The notes beneath the pieces are model-generated. The model was not told the DNA's origin. It ran no database searches and saw only the letters and a program-made list of their open reading frames with translations. A DNA stretch of 19,267 nt, from assembly GCA_910587395.1 (NCBI GenBank), contig CAJULJ010000047.1:1-19267 (forward strand), in the 5' to 3' direction. Of the stretch, positions 1 to 6,469 are shown in pieces (the stretch's first letter is position 1; each line of letters opens with the position of its first letter). Position numbers and translations under genes: made by a program. This stretch comes from an uncultured Oscillospiraceae bacterium. GTDB taxonomy: Bacteria; Bacillota; Clostridia; Oscillospirales; Oscillospiraceae.

Positions 1-1337
1 TTGAGCATCTCCCGCATGCCGGGGCCGCCCTTGGGGCCCTCATAGCGGATGACCACCACGTCTCCCGCCACAATCTTCCCGGCGTAGATGGCCTCAATGG
101 CTTCCTCCTCGGAATTGAACACCCGGGCGGGACCCTGGTGCCTCATCATCTCAGGGGCCACGGCGGAGCGCTTCACCACGCAGCCCTCAGGGGCCAGATT
201 GCCCTTGAGGACGGCAATACCGCCATCGGGGGAGTAGGGATTGTCGATGGGACGGATCAGGCTGTGGTCTCGGTTGACCACGCCCTCCAGGTTTTCACCC
301 AGAGTCCTGCCGGTGCAGGTGAGAACAGAGGTGTCCAGCAGACCCTTTTTGTTCAGCTCGGCCATCACGGCGTGGACGCCGCCCGCTCCCTCCAGGTCCT
401 CCATATAGGTGTCCCCGGCGGGAGCCAGATGGCAGAGATTAGGCGTTTTGCTGGAAATCTCGTTGGACATGTCCAAATCCAGCTCAATGCCGCACTCGTG
501 GGCAATGGCGGGCAGGTGGAGCATGGTGTTGGTGGAACAGCCCAGAGCCATATCCACCGTCTCGGCGTTGTGGAAGGCGGCCTCGGTCATGATATCGCGG
601 GGCTTGATGTCCCTTTTGATCAGCTCCATGATCTGCATGCCCGCATGCTTGGCCAGCCGCAGACGTGCCGACCACACTGCGGGGATGGTGCCGTTGCCTT
701 TGAGACCCATGCCGATGGCCTCGGTGAGGCAGTTCATGGAGTTGGCGGTGTACATCCCGGAGCAGGAGCCGCAGGTGGGGCAGGCGTTGTTGACGTACTC
801 GTCCACGCCGTCCTCATCCAGCTTGCCTGCATAGTAGCTGCCCACGGCCTCGAACATATGGGACAGGCAGGTGCGCCGCCCGTCGTTGAGCCGTCCGGCC
901 AGCATGGGCCCGCCGGAGCAGAAAATGGTCGGAATGTTCACCCGCGCCGCCGCCATCAGCAGGCCGGGGACGTTCTTATCGCAGTTGGGAATCATCACAA
1001 GCCCGTCAAACTGGTGGGCCATGGCCATGGCCTCGGTGGAATCGGCGATGAGGTCGCGGGTGACCAGGGAGTATTTCATGCCCACATGGCCCATGGCAAT
1101 GCCGTCGCACACGGCGATGGCGGGGAATTCAATGGGGGTGCCGCCCGCGGCCCGGACCCCCGCCTTTACCGCCTGGGCGATCTTGTCCAGGTTCATATGG
1201 CCGGGGACGATTTCATTATAAGAGCACACTACGCCGATGAGGGGCCGTTCCAGCTCCTCCTTGGTGTAGCCCAAGGCGTAGAACAGGGAGCGGTTGGGGG
1301 CGGTAGGGACGCCTTTTTTCACATGGTCGGAACGCAT
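1..1337 (-). CDS. ilvD: Dihydroxy-acid dehydratase, 3' end cut by window edge
   Basis: Dehydrates 2,3-dihydroxy-isovalerate and 2,3-dihydroxy-3-methylvalerate to the 2-keto acids, the third common step of valine/isoleucine synthesis, in the cytoplasm. The frame opens with MRSDHVKKGV and stays open to base 1, giving about 445 of the usual 550-570 residues; the C-terminal part lies outside the window. Visible family motifs are NCDKNVPG (Cys119), the Mg-site region around CDGIAMGHVGMK (residues 77-88), and CPTCGSCSGM (Cys192). The N-terminal NEIVPGHMNL stretch lacks the third cysteine of the oxygen-stable [2Fe-2S] type, so an E. coli-like oxygen-labile [4Fe-4S] enzyme is inferred. The start is fixed by AAGGAG about 8 nt upstream. 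It has its own duplicated promoter (1358-1539) and lies downstream of the ilvC terminator. Confidence 0.96.
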   Translation of the reverse strand, partial: MRSDHVKKGVPTAPNRSLFYALGYTKEELERPLIGVVCSYNEIVPGHMNLDKIAQAVKAGVRAAGGTPIEFPAIAVCDGIAMGHVGMKYSLVTRDLIADSTEAMAMAHQFDGLVMIPNCDKNVPGLLMAAARVNIPTIFCSGGPMLAGRLNDGRRTCLSHMFEAVGSYYAGKLDEDGVDEYVNNACPTCGSCSGMYTANSMNCLTEAIGMGLKGNGTIPAVWSARLRLAKHAGMQIMELIKRDIKPRDIMTEAAFHNAETVDMALGCSTNTMLHLPAIAHECGIELDLDMSNEISSKTPNLCHLAPAGDTYMEDLEGAGGVHAVMAELNKKGLLDTSVLTCTGRTLGENLEGVVNRDHSLIRPIDNPYSPDGGIAVLKGNLAPEGCVVKRSAVAPEMMRHQGPARVFNSEEEAIEAIYAGKIVAGDVVVIRYEGPKGGPGMREML

Positions 1338-1357
1338 AAGTAAGTCTCCTTCGCGGT

Positions 1358-1448
1358 TTTGTAGGTTAAAGCATTGTATCATAAAAATGCCGGGAGCGCA
1401 ATGGAAAATCACTTGATTTCCCGGCGTTCCCGGCATTTTCATTGCTGA
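1358..1448. repeat. 91-bp perfect tandem repeat, copy 1 (ilvD-proximal)
   Basis: Bases 1358-1448 are repeated without a visible mismatch at 1449-1539. Each unit holds a minus-strand promoter and a nested dyad. In this unit the outer 12-bp arms are AAAATGCCGGGA (1384-1395) and TCCCGGCATTTT (1428-1439), and the inner arms are 1403-1411 and 1414-1421. Read on the minus strand, the outer right arm is followed by TTTTTA, so the RNA form also resembles an intrinsic terminator. Confidence 0.95.
1373..1401 (-). promoter_or_regulatory. Proximal ilvD promoter (P1)
   Basis: On the minus strand: -35 TTGCGC (1396-1401), 17-nt spacer, extended -10 TGATACAAT with hexamer TACAAT at 1373-1378. The spacer is part of one arm of the 12-bp dyad, so a dimeric regulator or cruciform/RNA structure could act here. 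The ilvD start codon lies about 30 nt further on. Confidence 0.65.
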
Positions 1449-1539
1449 TTTGTAGGTTAAAGCATTGTATCATAAAAATGCCGGGAGCGCAATGGAAAAT
1501 CACTTGATTTCCCGGCGTTCCCGGCATTTTCATTGCTGA
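1449..1539. repeat. 91-bp perfect tandem repeat, copy 2 (distal)
   Basis: This is identical to 1358-1448 at an offset of exactly 91 bases and abuts it directly. Flanking bases outside the two units differ, so the duplication boundaries are sharp, which suggests a recent tandem duplication (or an assembly artefact). Confidence 0.95.
1464..1492 (-). promoter_or_regulatory. Distal ilvD promoter (P2), duplicate of P1
   Basis: Same -35 TTGCGC (1487-1492), 17-nt spacer and -10 TACAAT (1464-1469) as P1, shifted by 91 bases. A transcript starting here would contain the whole dyad of copy 1 in its leader before ilvD. Confidence 0.6.
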
Positions 1540-1588
1540 GAGGTGTTTTCTGATTCTGTTTCCTCATGCGGTTTTCCAGGGCCATTGG

Positions 1589-1632
1589 AAAAAGGAAACA
1601 GCAGTCCGCAAAGCGTGGACCGCTGTTTTCCT
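1589..1632 (-). terminator. Intrinsic terminator after ilvC
   Basis: Twelve bases past the ilvC stop the minus strand forms a long GC-containing hairpin (AGGAAAACAGCGGTCC paired with GGACTGCTGTTTCCT, small mismatches, loop around CGCTTTGC) that runs into TTTCCTTTTT. It separates ilvC from ilvD. Confidence 0.8.
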
Positions 1633-1643
1633 GCAAATTTTGA

Positions 1644-2663
1644 TTAGTTGGACGCGGTATCCAGGTCGGAATCGCCGCCCCAGATCATGTTTTTGCGCAG
1701 CTCGCCGCCCACGATCTCCATCTGGTGCTTCTTGAGCTGGGCCCGCTTGGAGTTGAAGAAGGTGCGGCCGTTCTTGTTCTCGGCAATCCATTTGCCCGCG
1801 AAGGTGCCGTCCTGGATGTCGCTGAGCACCGCGCGCATACGGGCCTTGGTCTCCTCGTGGGGGATGACACGGGGACCGCTGACGTACTCGCCGAACTCAG
1901 CGGTGTCGGAGATGGAGAAGTTCATGGCCGCCACGCCGCCCTTGTTAATGAGGTCGATGATGAGCTTCATCTCGTGGATACACTCGAAGTAGGCGTTCTC
2001 CGGCTCGTAACCGGCCTCCACCAGCACCTCGAAGCCGCAGCGCATCAGGTCCACCACGCCGCCGCACAGCACGGTCTGCTCACCGAACAGGTCGGTTTCG
2101 GTCTCGTCGTGGAAGGTGGTCTCCATCACGCCGGCGCGGGCGCCGCCGATGCCCGCGATGTAGGCCAGGGCGATCTGGTAAGCGTGTCCGGTGGCGTCCT
2201 GCTCCACGGCTACCAGGCAGGGCACGCCCTTACCGGCGACATAGGTGGAGCGCACGGTGTGGCCGGGGCCCTTGGGGGCGGCCATGAACACGTCAACTCC
2301 GGCAGGAGGAACGATCTGCTGGTAACGGATGTTGAAGCCGTGGGCAAAGGCCAGGGCCTTGCCCTCGGTCATGTAGGGGGCGATGTCCTTCTTGTAAACC
2401 TCGGCCTGGACCTCATCGTTGATGAGCATCATCACGATGTCAGCCCACTGGGCGGCGGCGGGGACGGTCTTGACCGCCAGACCAGCGGCCTCTGCGCCGG
2501 CCCAGCTCTTGGAGCCCTCGCGGAGACCCACGCACACGTCGCAGCCGGAATCCTTCAGGTTCAGCGCGTGGGCATGGCCCTGGGAGCCGTAGCCGATGAT
2601 GGCAATCTTCTTGCCCTTGAGGTAGCTCAGGTCGCAGTCCTTCTCGTAATACATTTTAGCCAT
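1644..2663 (-). CDS. ilvC: Ketol-acid reductoisomerase (NADP+), class I
   Basis: Converts acetolactate and acetohydroxybutyrate to the dihydroxy acids by Mg-dependent alkyl migration and NAD(P)H reduction. The 339-residue product fits the short class I form (usual 330-340). The Rossmann motif GYGSQGHAHA is at residues 24-33 and the following VGLREGSKS loop (Arg/Ser/Ser) predicts NADPH preference. The C-terminal knotted domain carries the acidic metal ligands (DETETDLFGEQ; then the EPENAYFECIHE stretch). The start MAKMYYEKD is chosen because GTGAGGAG lies just upstream; a longer in-frame opening to 2759 runs through the leader hairpin and is rejected. It follows the GNAT gene in the ilvBN-GNAT-ilvC order and is closed by the terminator at 1589-1632. 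Confidence 0.97.
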   Translation of the reverse strand: MAKMYYEKDCDLSYLKGKKIAIIGYGSQGHAHALNLKDSGCDVCVGLREGSKSWAGAEAAGLAVKTVPAAAQWADIVMMLINDEVQAEVYKKDIAPYMTEGKALAFAHGFNIRYQQIVPPAGVDVFMAAPKGPGHTVRSTYVAGKGVPCLVAVEQDATGHAYQIALAYIAGIGGARAGVMETTFHDETETDLFGEQTVLCGGVVDLMRCGFEVLVEAGYEPENAYFECIHEMKLIIDLINKGGVAAMNFSISDTAEFGEYVSGPRVIPHEETKARMRAVLSDIQDGTFAGKWIAENKNGRTFFNSKRAQLKKHQMEIVGGELRKNMIWGGDSDLDTASN

Positions 2664-2709
2664 GGTGAAACACTCCTCACAAAAAAATGTTATCCAAAAA
2701 GTTTCTTTG

Positions 2710-2732
2710 TCCCGCCCTCCTGCAGGGCGGGA
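2710..2732 (-). other. GC-rich hairpin in the ilvC leader
   Basis: A perfect 9-bp stem TCCCGCCCT/AGGGCGGGA with a 5-nt loop lies in the untranslated leader between the candidate ilvC promoter and its start codon. It is not directly followed by a U tract on the minus strand, so a terminator role is doubtful; it may stabilise the RNA or take part in attenuation. Confidence 0.5.
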
Positions 2733-2768
2733 GGGGCGGGAAAGTTTTGCGCGGGTCATGGTGCTATG

Positions 2769-2809
2769 AGTATATCACGGCGGCGGGAAAAAGAATGATA
2801 ACCGTGATA
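2769..2809 (-). promoter_or_regulatory. Candidate ilvC promoter with overlapping inverted repeat
   Basis: The minus strand carries an extended -10 TGATATACT (hexamer 2769-2774) with only a weak -35. A perfect 8-bp inverted repeat, TATCACGG (2773-2780) and CCGTGATA (2802-2809), spaced by 21 nt, straddles the -10 and the -35 region, as an operator would. The centre-to-centre distance of 29 bp is close to three helical turns. Confidence 0.45.
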
Positions 2810-2838
2810 CAATCTGGGGAAAAGTGGGCCAAACTGTG

Positions 2839-3291
2839 TCAGTCCAGCGTCAGGCCCAGCTCGATCTCCTCCTCGTCGGAGCGGCCCGTCGCGGAGAAGC
2901 CCAGTGACCGGTAAAGCCCGAAGGCGGCCCGGTTCTCCGGGTTGACCGTCATGAGCACCCGGCTGGAAGCCCCGAAGGGCTTCGTGCGGATATAGTCCAG
3001 GGCCAGCTCCATGGCCGTCCGGCCATAGCCCTTCCCCTGGTGGGCCCCGTCGATCATCAGGTGCCAGATGTTGTAGGTCTCTTCGTCATAGTCATAGATG
3101 ACCATGACATAGCCTATCACCTCGCTGCCGCTGAAAACGGCAAAGGGAGTGCACTGCTCGTGATAGACATAGGCCTGGGCCAAGCTCCGGATGAGATGTG
3201 ATACGAAATTCTCCTGTCCGTCCCGTAATTTCAGGTCAAAACAGGCGATAAAATTGGACTCATCTACTTTTTGCAGGGCGATTGAATTCAT
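2839..3291 (-). CDS. GNAT-family N-acetyltransferase (BltD/spermidine acetyltransferase-like)
   Basis: A 150-residue single-domain GNAT enzyme that would transfer acetyl from acetyl-CoA to an amine. The acetyl-CoA pyrophosphate-binding motif HQGKGYGR is at residues 84-91, preceded by the strand YNIWHLMIDG. The NPENRAAFGLYRSLGF stretch is the usual C-terminal GNAT signature. The overall style resembles spermine/spermidine acetyltransferases of the BltD type, but the substrate cannot be read from sequence. The start follows AGAGGAGG. The frame is open upstream without an ATG/GTG/TTG, so a longer protein with a rarer start cannot be excluded. It sits between ilvN and ilvC on the same strand and is probably cotranscribed with ilvBN, although a polyamine or antibiotic acetylase has no obvious role in branched-chain synthesis. 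Confidence 0.88.
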   Translation of the reverse strand: MNSIALQKVDESNFIACFDLKLRDGQENFVSHLIRSLAQAYVYHEQCTPFAVFSGSEVIGYVMVIYDYDEETYNIWHLMIDGAHQGKGYGRTAMELALDYIRTKPFGASSRVLMTVNPENRAAFGLYRSLGFSATGRSDEEEIELGLTLD

Positions 3292-3306
3292 GAAGTTCCT
3301 CCTCTG

Positions 3307-3341
3307 TGTCGGGAGGGCTACCGGGGAAACACCCTCCGACA
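3307..3341 (-). other. Hairpin upstream of the GNAT start
   Basis: The arms TGTCGGGAGGG (3307-3317) and CCCTCCGACA (3332-3341) pair with one bulged base. The structure ends only a few bases before the AGGAGG ribosome-binding site of the acetyltransferase, so it could affect translation or mark an mRNA processing point. Confidence 0.4.
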
Positions 3342-3374
3342 GGTCGATAGTGTGGTCGTTCCAGCGCTTTTCAT
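3318..3374 (-). CDS. Possible 18-codon leader ORF before the GNAT gene
   Basis: ATG at 3374 is preceded by AAAGGGG at a plausible distance and reads 18 codons (MKSAGTTTLSTCRRVFPR) to TAG at 3318. It ends inside the hairpin in front of the GNAT gene, which is the geometry of a leader peptide. There is no amino-acid run pointing to attenuation, and such short frames occur by chance, so the call is weak. Confidence 0.15.
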   Translation of the reverse strand: MKSAGTTTLSTCRRVFPR

Positions 3375-3416
3375 AGCTGATCGTCCCCTTTCCTTTATGA
3401 AGTGATCTATTCCAAA

Positions 3417-3432
3417 CACAGATGCCTCTGTG
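3417..3432 (-). terminator. Weak hairpin after ilvN
   Basis: A 6-bp stem CACAGA/TCTGTG with a 4-nt loop followed by only TTTGG lies just past the ilvN stop. It is likely a partial terminator or mRNA-stability element; read-through into the GNAT gene is expected. Confidence 0.25.
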
Positions 3433-3437
3433 GAGCC

Positions 3438-3998
3438 TTACAGGATATTCTTGCCCAAATCGAACTCGTCCCGGACCTTGTTGCCGGAGTTATTCCGGAT
3501 TGTCGCCTCGCCCCGCTCCAGGGCCACCATGCCTGTGCGCACCAGCTCCAGAATGCCGAACTCGGCCAGCAGCTTTTCCAGCGCGTCGTCCTTGGACTCC
3601 TGGCCGATGATGGCTAGGGTCAGGCTCTGGGTGGACACGTCGATGATGGAGGCGCGGAAGATGTTGGCGATCTGAATCACCTCGTTACGCACCTCCCGGC
3701 TCTCCGCCTTCACCTTGATGAGCACCAGCTCCCGGCGGATGGACTGCTCCGGCGGCAGCAGCCGGACAGAATACACAGAAAACTGCTTGCGCAGCTGATT
3801 GATAATCTGACCAATCTGCTGCTCGCCGCAGATCAGCTCGATGGTGATGCGTGACACCTCGGGATCGTCGGTGGTGCCCACCGCCAGGGATTCAATGTTG
3901 TACCCTTTTCGGGAGAACAGCCGGGACACCTGGCTGAGCACGCCGGCGGAGTTCTCCACCAGCACCGACAGGGTGTGGCGTTTTGTATTGGTAGTCAT
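3438..3998 (-). CDS. ilvN: Acetolactate synthase small (regulatory) subunit
   Basis: The regulatory subunit of acetohydroxyacid synthase. It binds the IlvB catalytic dimer, raises its activity and confers feedback inhibition, typically by valine. The 186-residue length is normal for a two-domain small subunit. The N-terminal ACT domain is clear (residues 8-42, TLSVLVENSAGVLSQVSRLF then GYNIESLAVG), with the second ALS_ss_C domain following from about residue 85 (ELVLIKV onward). The start is preceded by GTGAGG. Order and strand place it after ilvB, but the 128-nt gap to ilvB is longer than the near-overlap common for this pair. Confidence 0.96.
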   Translation of the reverse strand: MTTNTKRHTLSVLVENSAGVLSQVSRLFSRKGYNIESLAVGTTDDPEVSRITIELICGEQQIGQIINQLRKQFSVYSVRLLPPEQSIRRELVLIKVKAESREVRNEVIQIANIFRASIIDVSTQSLTLAIIGQESKDDALEKLLAEFGILELVRTGMVALERGEATIRNNSGNKVRDEFDLGKNIL

Positions 3999-4017
3999 GG
4001 CGATTCCTCACCCCTCA

Positions 4018-4126
4018 AAAAAATTTATGAAAGGTCCGTGGCCGAGCCAAAGCCAATGGCGTTCCAACCACGTCCGTAACGAACTAAAGTTCTTTTTGGT
4101 TCCTTTTTCTTTCAAGGAAAAGGAAC
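4018..4126 (-). other. ilvB-ilvN spacer with hairpins
   Basis: The gap between ilvB and ilvN holds, right after the ilvB stop, a hairpin TTCCTTTTCCTT / AAGAAAAAGGAA (one mismatch) without a following U tract, then a small GAACT/AGTTC stem. A run of seven T lies near the ilvN ribosome-binding site. No coding frame with a credible start is seen. It may be an mRNA processing or stability element that sets the ratio of the two subunits. Confidence 0.4.
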
Positions 4127-5836
4127 TCAATGCAGCAGGAAATCAGTGACGGGGGTTCCTCCGCTGACCATGGGGTGGACCATGGCGTCGATGTCGATGG
4201 CGCAGTCGATCACGCAGCCGCAGCCCGCCGCCAGAGCCTGCTTAAACGCCTCGGCAAACTCCTCCTGGCTCTTGGCCCGGAAGCCCTTCAGCCCGTAAGC
4301 CTCCGCCAGCTTCACAAAATCCGGTCCCCGGTCAAGCGTGGTCTGCGAAAACCGCTTGTTGTAAATCAAATTCTGCCACTGACGGACCATGCCCAAGGTA
4401 CGGTTGTCAAAAATAACCGTGATGACCGGGATATTGTAATGCTCCACCGTAGCCAGCTCGTGGCAGTTCATCCGGAAGCAGCCGTCCCCGGTGCAGTGGA
4501 CCACAACCTTGTCCGGATTTCCAACCTTGGCCCCCATGGCGGCCCCCAGGCCAAAGCCCATGGTGCCAAACCCGCCGCTGGTGAGCAGCTGGCCGGGCCG
4601 GGAGAAGTGGTAATACTGACAGGACCACATCTGGTGCTGGCCCACGTCGGTGGCAATGATGGCGTCCCCATTGGTCAGATCGGAAATGGTCTCCAAAATC
4701 TCGTGGGCGTGAAGGATATCGTCCTTTTTCAAGGGGAGCTCCTTCCGGGCAAACACCTGGGCCTTCCAGCCGGTGTAGTCATGCTGCTCCAGCCTCGCGT
4801 TCAGCAGCTCCAGCACCCGGCGGGCGTCGCCGATGATGTGGTGGCAGGTCTTGACATTCTTGTCAATTTCCGCCCGGTCGATGTCGATATGAACTATTTT
4901 TGCGTTCTTGGCAAAGGAGGGGGGATCGGTGGCCACCCGGTCGGAGAACCGGCAGCCGATGGCAATCAGCAGGTCGCATTCAGCGGTGGCCATATTGGAG
5001 GCGTGGGAGCCGTGCATGCCCACCATGCCCGTGAACAGCGGGTGATTGCCCGGACAGGCCCCGCCGCCCATGATGGTGGAGCCCACGGGGGCGTCCAGCG
5101 TCTCGATAAATTGGCGGAACTCGGGCACCGCGCCCTTGGAGCGGATCACGCCGCCCCCCACCAGCACCATGGGACGCTGGGACTGGGAGATCAGCTCCAG
5201 CAGCTTGTCGATGTCCTCCCGGTTCGGCTCAGGATTTTTCAAATCCCGGTTGGAGCGGTTCAGCAAAGTGGCCAGCCGTCCGTGGTTGGGGTGCTCGGAC
5301 ACGGGAAGGTACTCGTACTCCCCCTCAATGGCGGTGACGTTTTTAGCGATATCCACCAGCACCGGGCCGGGACGGCCGGAGCGGGCAATGGCGAAGGCCT
5401 CGCGGATGACGTCGGACAGCTCGTTCACGTCCTTCACTAAGAAATTGCACTTGGTGATGGGCATGGTGATGCCGGTGATGTCCACCTCCTGGAAGGAATC
5501 CTTGCCGATCAGGTTCTCGCTGACGTTGCAGGTGATGAACACCACAGGGGAGGAGTCATAGTAGGCGGTGGCGATGCCGGTGACCAGGTTGGTGGCTCCA
5601 GGACCGGAGGTGGCGAAGCACACCCCTACCTTTCCGGTGGACCGGGCGTAGCCGTCGGCGGCGTGGGACGCGCCCTGCTCATGGGCGGTGAGGTAGTGGT
5701 GGATTTTCTGGTTGTAGCCGTGCAGCTCAAACTCGTCGTAGATGTTCAAAATCGTGCCGCCGGGATAGCCGAACACCGTGTCCACACCCTGCTCCAGCAG
5801 GCACTCCATCACGATTTGGGACCCTTTCATCAACAT
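4127..5836 (-). CDS. ilvB: Acetolactate synthase large (catalytic) subunit
   Basis: A ThDP-dependent enzyme that condenses two pyruvates to acetolactate, or pyruvate with 2-ketobutyrate to acetohydroxybutyrate. The 569-residue length is typical. The N-terminal pyrimidine-binding domain holds FGYPGGTILN and the catalytic glutamate in AHEQGASHAADGYAR (Glu53). The C-terminal ThDP/Mg motif begins GDGCFRMN and ends near FDNRTLGMVRQW. MLMKGSQ is chosen as the start because AAGGAGG sits 9 nt ahead of this ATG (an ATG two codons later is an alternative). The longer in-frame opening to 5917 runs through the T-box terminator and is rejected. It is the first gene of the T-box-controlled ilvB-ilvN unit. 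Confidence 0.97.
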   Translation of the reverse strand: MLMKGSQIVMECLLEQGVDTVFGYPGGTILNIYDEFELHGYNQKIHHYLTAHEQGASHAADGYARSTGKVGVCFATSGPGATNLVTGIATAYYDSSPVVFITCNVSENLIGKDSFQEVDITGITMPITKCNFLVKDVNELSDVIREAFAIARSGRPGPVLVDIAKNVTAIEGEYEYLPVSEHPNHGRLATLLNRSNRDLKNPEPNREDIDKLLELISQSQRPMVLVGGGVIRSKGAVPEFRQFIETLDAPVGSTIMGGGACPGNHPLFTGMVGMHGSHASNMATAECDLLIAIGCRFSDRVATDPPSFAKNAKIVHIDIDRAEIDKNVKTCHHIIGDARRVLELLNARLEQHDYTGWKAQVFARKELPLKKDDILHAHEILETISDLTNGDAIIATDVGQHQMWSCQYYHFSRPGQLLTSGGFGTMGFGLGAAMGAKVGNPDKVVVHCTGDGCFRMNCHELATVEHYNIPVITVIFDNRTLGMVRQWQNLIYNKRFSQTTLDRGPDFVKLAEAYGLKGFRAKSQEEFAEAFKQALAAGCGCVIDCAIDIDAMVHPMVSGGTPVTDFLLH

Positions 5837-5845
5837 AATTGGGAA

Positions 5846-5852
5846 CCTCCTT
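5846..5852 (-). promoter_or_regulatory. ilvB ribosome-binding site
   Basis: AAGGAGG nine bases before the ATG at 5836 fixes the ilvB start and rules out the upstream in-frame ATG at 5917. Confidence 0.85.
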
Positions 5853-5862
5853 ATGGGAAATG

Positions 5863-5906
5863 AAAAAAGAGCACGGCCCGTCCGACAATAGGACGAAGCC
5901 ACGCTC
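5863..5906 (-). terminator. T-box intrinsic terminator
   Basis: A hairpin with GAGC...GCTC closing arms, overlapping the 3' side of the T-box bulge, ends in six T (5863-5868). Its 5' arm follows ACCGCG, so it is mutually exclusive with the antiterminator. Confidence 0.88.
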
Positions 5907-6113
5907 CGCGGTACCACCTAAATTTCCCCCATGGGGGACGCTCAAGGCCCGGTAACGGCGGGCCGCCGTCCCGGCCTACTGGACTGCTCGTTCAGCCGGA
6001 CTGCTCACAGGGGACGTTCACCCGCCTCGCTCACGAAGGCTCGCACCGGTCGCCTTCTCTCTGGGCTTGCGCAAGGGGATTACTCGCCTGATCATCGCAT
6101 ATTTTTGCGTATT
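5863..6113 (-). ncRNA. T-box riboswitch leader of ilvB
   Basis: A tRNA-sensing leader that reads through its terminator when the cognate tRNA is uncharged. The minus strand shows the T-box core AGGTGGTACCGCG at 5907-5919, directly followed by the terminator. Stem I features are present: AGTA of the loop-E motif, CAGAGAG near the AG bulge, and the facing GAAC. The bases after GAAC are GTC, which in the usual register is a valine (GUC) specifier. The exact register is inferred, but valine fits an ilvBN operon. The stretch between Stem I and the T-box contains paired GGCGG/CCGCC arms. Confidence 0.93.
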
Positions 6114-6119
6114 GAAATT

Positions 6120-6148
6120 ATAATAATGCTTTAAACCGAGTTTGTCAA
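6120..6148 (-). promoter_or_regulatory. ilvB operon sigma-A promoter
   Basis: Consensus -35 TTGACA (6143-6148), 17-nt spacer, -10 TATTAT (6120-6125), placed just upstream of the T-box leader. Bases 6150-6234 beyond it hold nothing recognisable. Confidence 0.85.
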
Positions 6149-6234
6149 TGTAAAAGTTTTGAACTGCGCAAATTTCAACACTCAGCCAAAGTTCCGAGGG
6201 TTTTCCCGCCCTGATTTATGCCGTTTTTATCAAG

Positions 6235-6264
6235 AGACGGGAAGGGCAGGGGCCCTTCCCGTCT
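6235..6264 (-). terminator. Hairpin after the DUF1540 gene
   Basis: A perfect 12-bp stem AGACGGGAAGGG/CCCTTCCCGTCT with a 6-nt loop begins 11 bases past the DUF1540 stop. No clear U tract follows on either strand, so it is a terminator-like or 3'-end-protecting hairpin. Confidence 0.5.
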
Positions 6265-6275
6265 GATTGAGGCGC

Positions 6276-6461
6276 TTACCGGCAGCCGCAGCTGCTGCCG
6301 TGGTCGCCCAGTTTGAAGGAGGCGCACTCGGTCTCCTTGCAGTCGCATACGCTGTTCTGGCAGCAGCCCACCTGGATCTGGTTGAGGGTGCAGCGCTGGT
6401 CCTTGTGGTAGGCGCAGCTGTTCACAGAGCACTGGATGCTGGGATTGGTCTGGTTGATCAT
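6276..6461 (-). CDS. DUF1540 cysteine-rich small protein
   Basis: A 61-residue protein with ten cysteines (11, 16, 24, 33, 34, 39, 41, 46, 58, 60). Residues 9-49 match the DUF1540 pattern (IQCSVNSCAYH, then C24, IQVG, then ETECASF), a small domain common in Firmicutes and thought to bind metal through its cysteines; its function is unknown. The extra C-terminal GSSCGCR tail adds two more. The start follows a strong AAGGAGG, but that ribosome-binding site is part of a hairpin (6470-6504). The gene is 66 nt downstream of the membrane-protein gene on the same strand and may be cotranscribed with it. Confidence 0.88.
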   Translation of the reverse strand: MINQTNPSIQCSVNSCAYHKDQRCTLNQIQVGCCQNSVCDCKETECASFKLGDHGSSCGCR

Positions 6462-6469
6462 GGCTGTTT

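Noticed and set aside
1384..1439. The ilvD-upstream dyad as the main terminator of ilvC
   Set aside because: A better terminator already follows ilvC at 1589-1632, and the dyad's 32-nt loop contains promoter elements, so a regulatory role is preferred, though a backup terminator role is possible.
2664..2759. N-terminal extension of IlvC by 32 residues
   Set aside because: It runs through a GC-rich leader hairpin and the presumed transcription start; the good ribosome-binding site favours 2663 and family length fits.
5837..5917. N-terminal extension of IlvB by 27 residues
   Set aside because: It would translate the T-box terminator hairpin, and the AAGGAGG at 5846-5852 points to the ATG at 5836.
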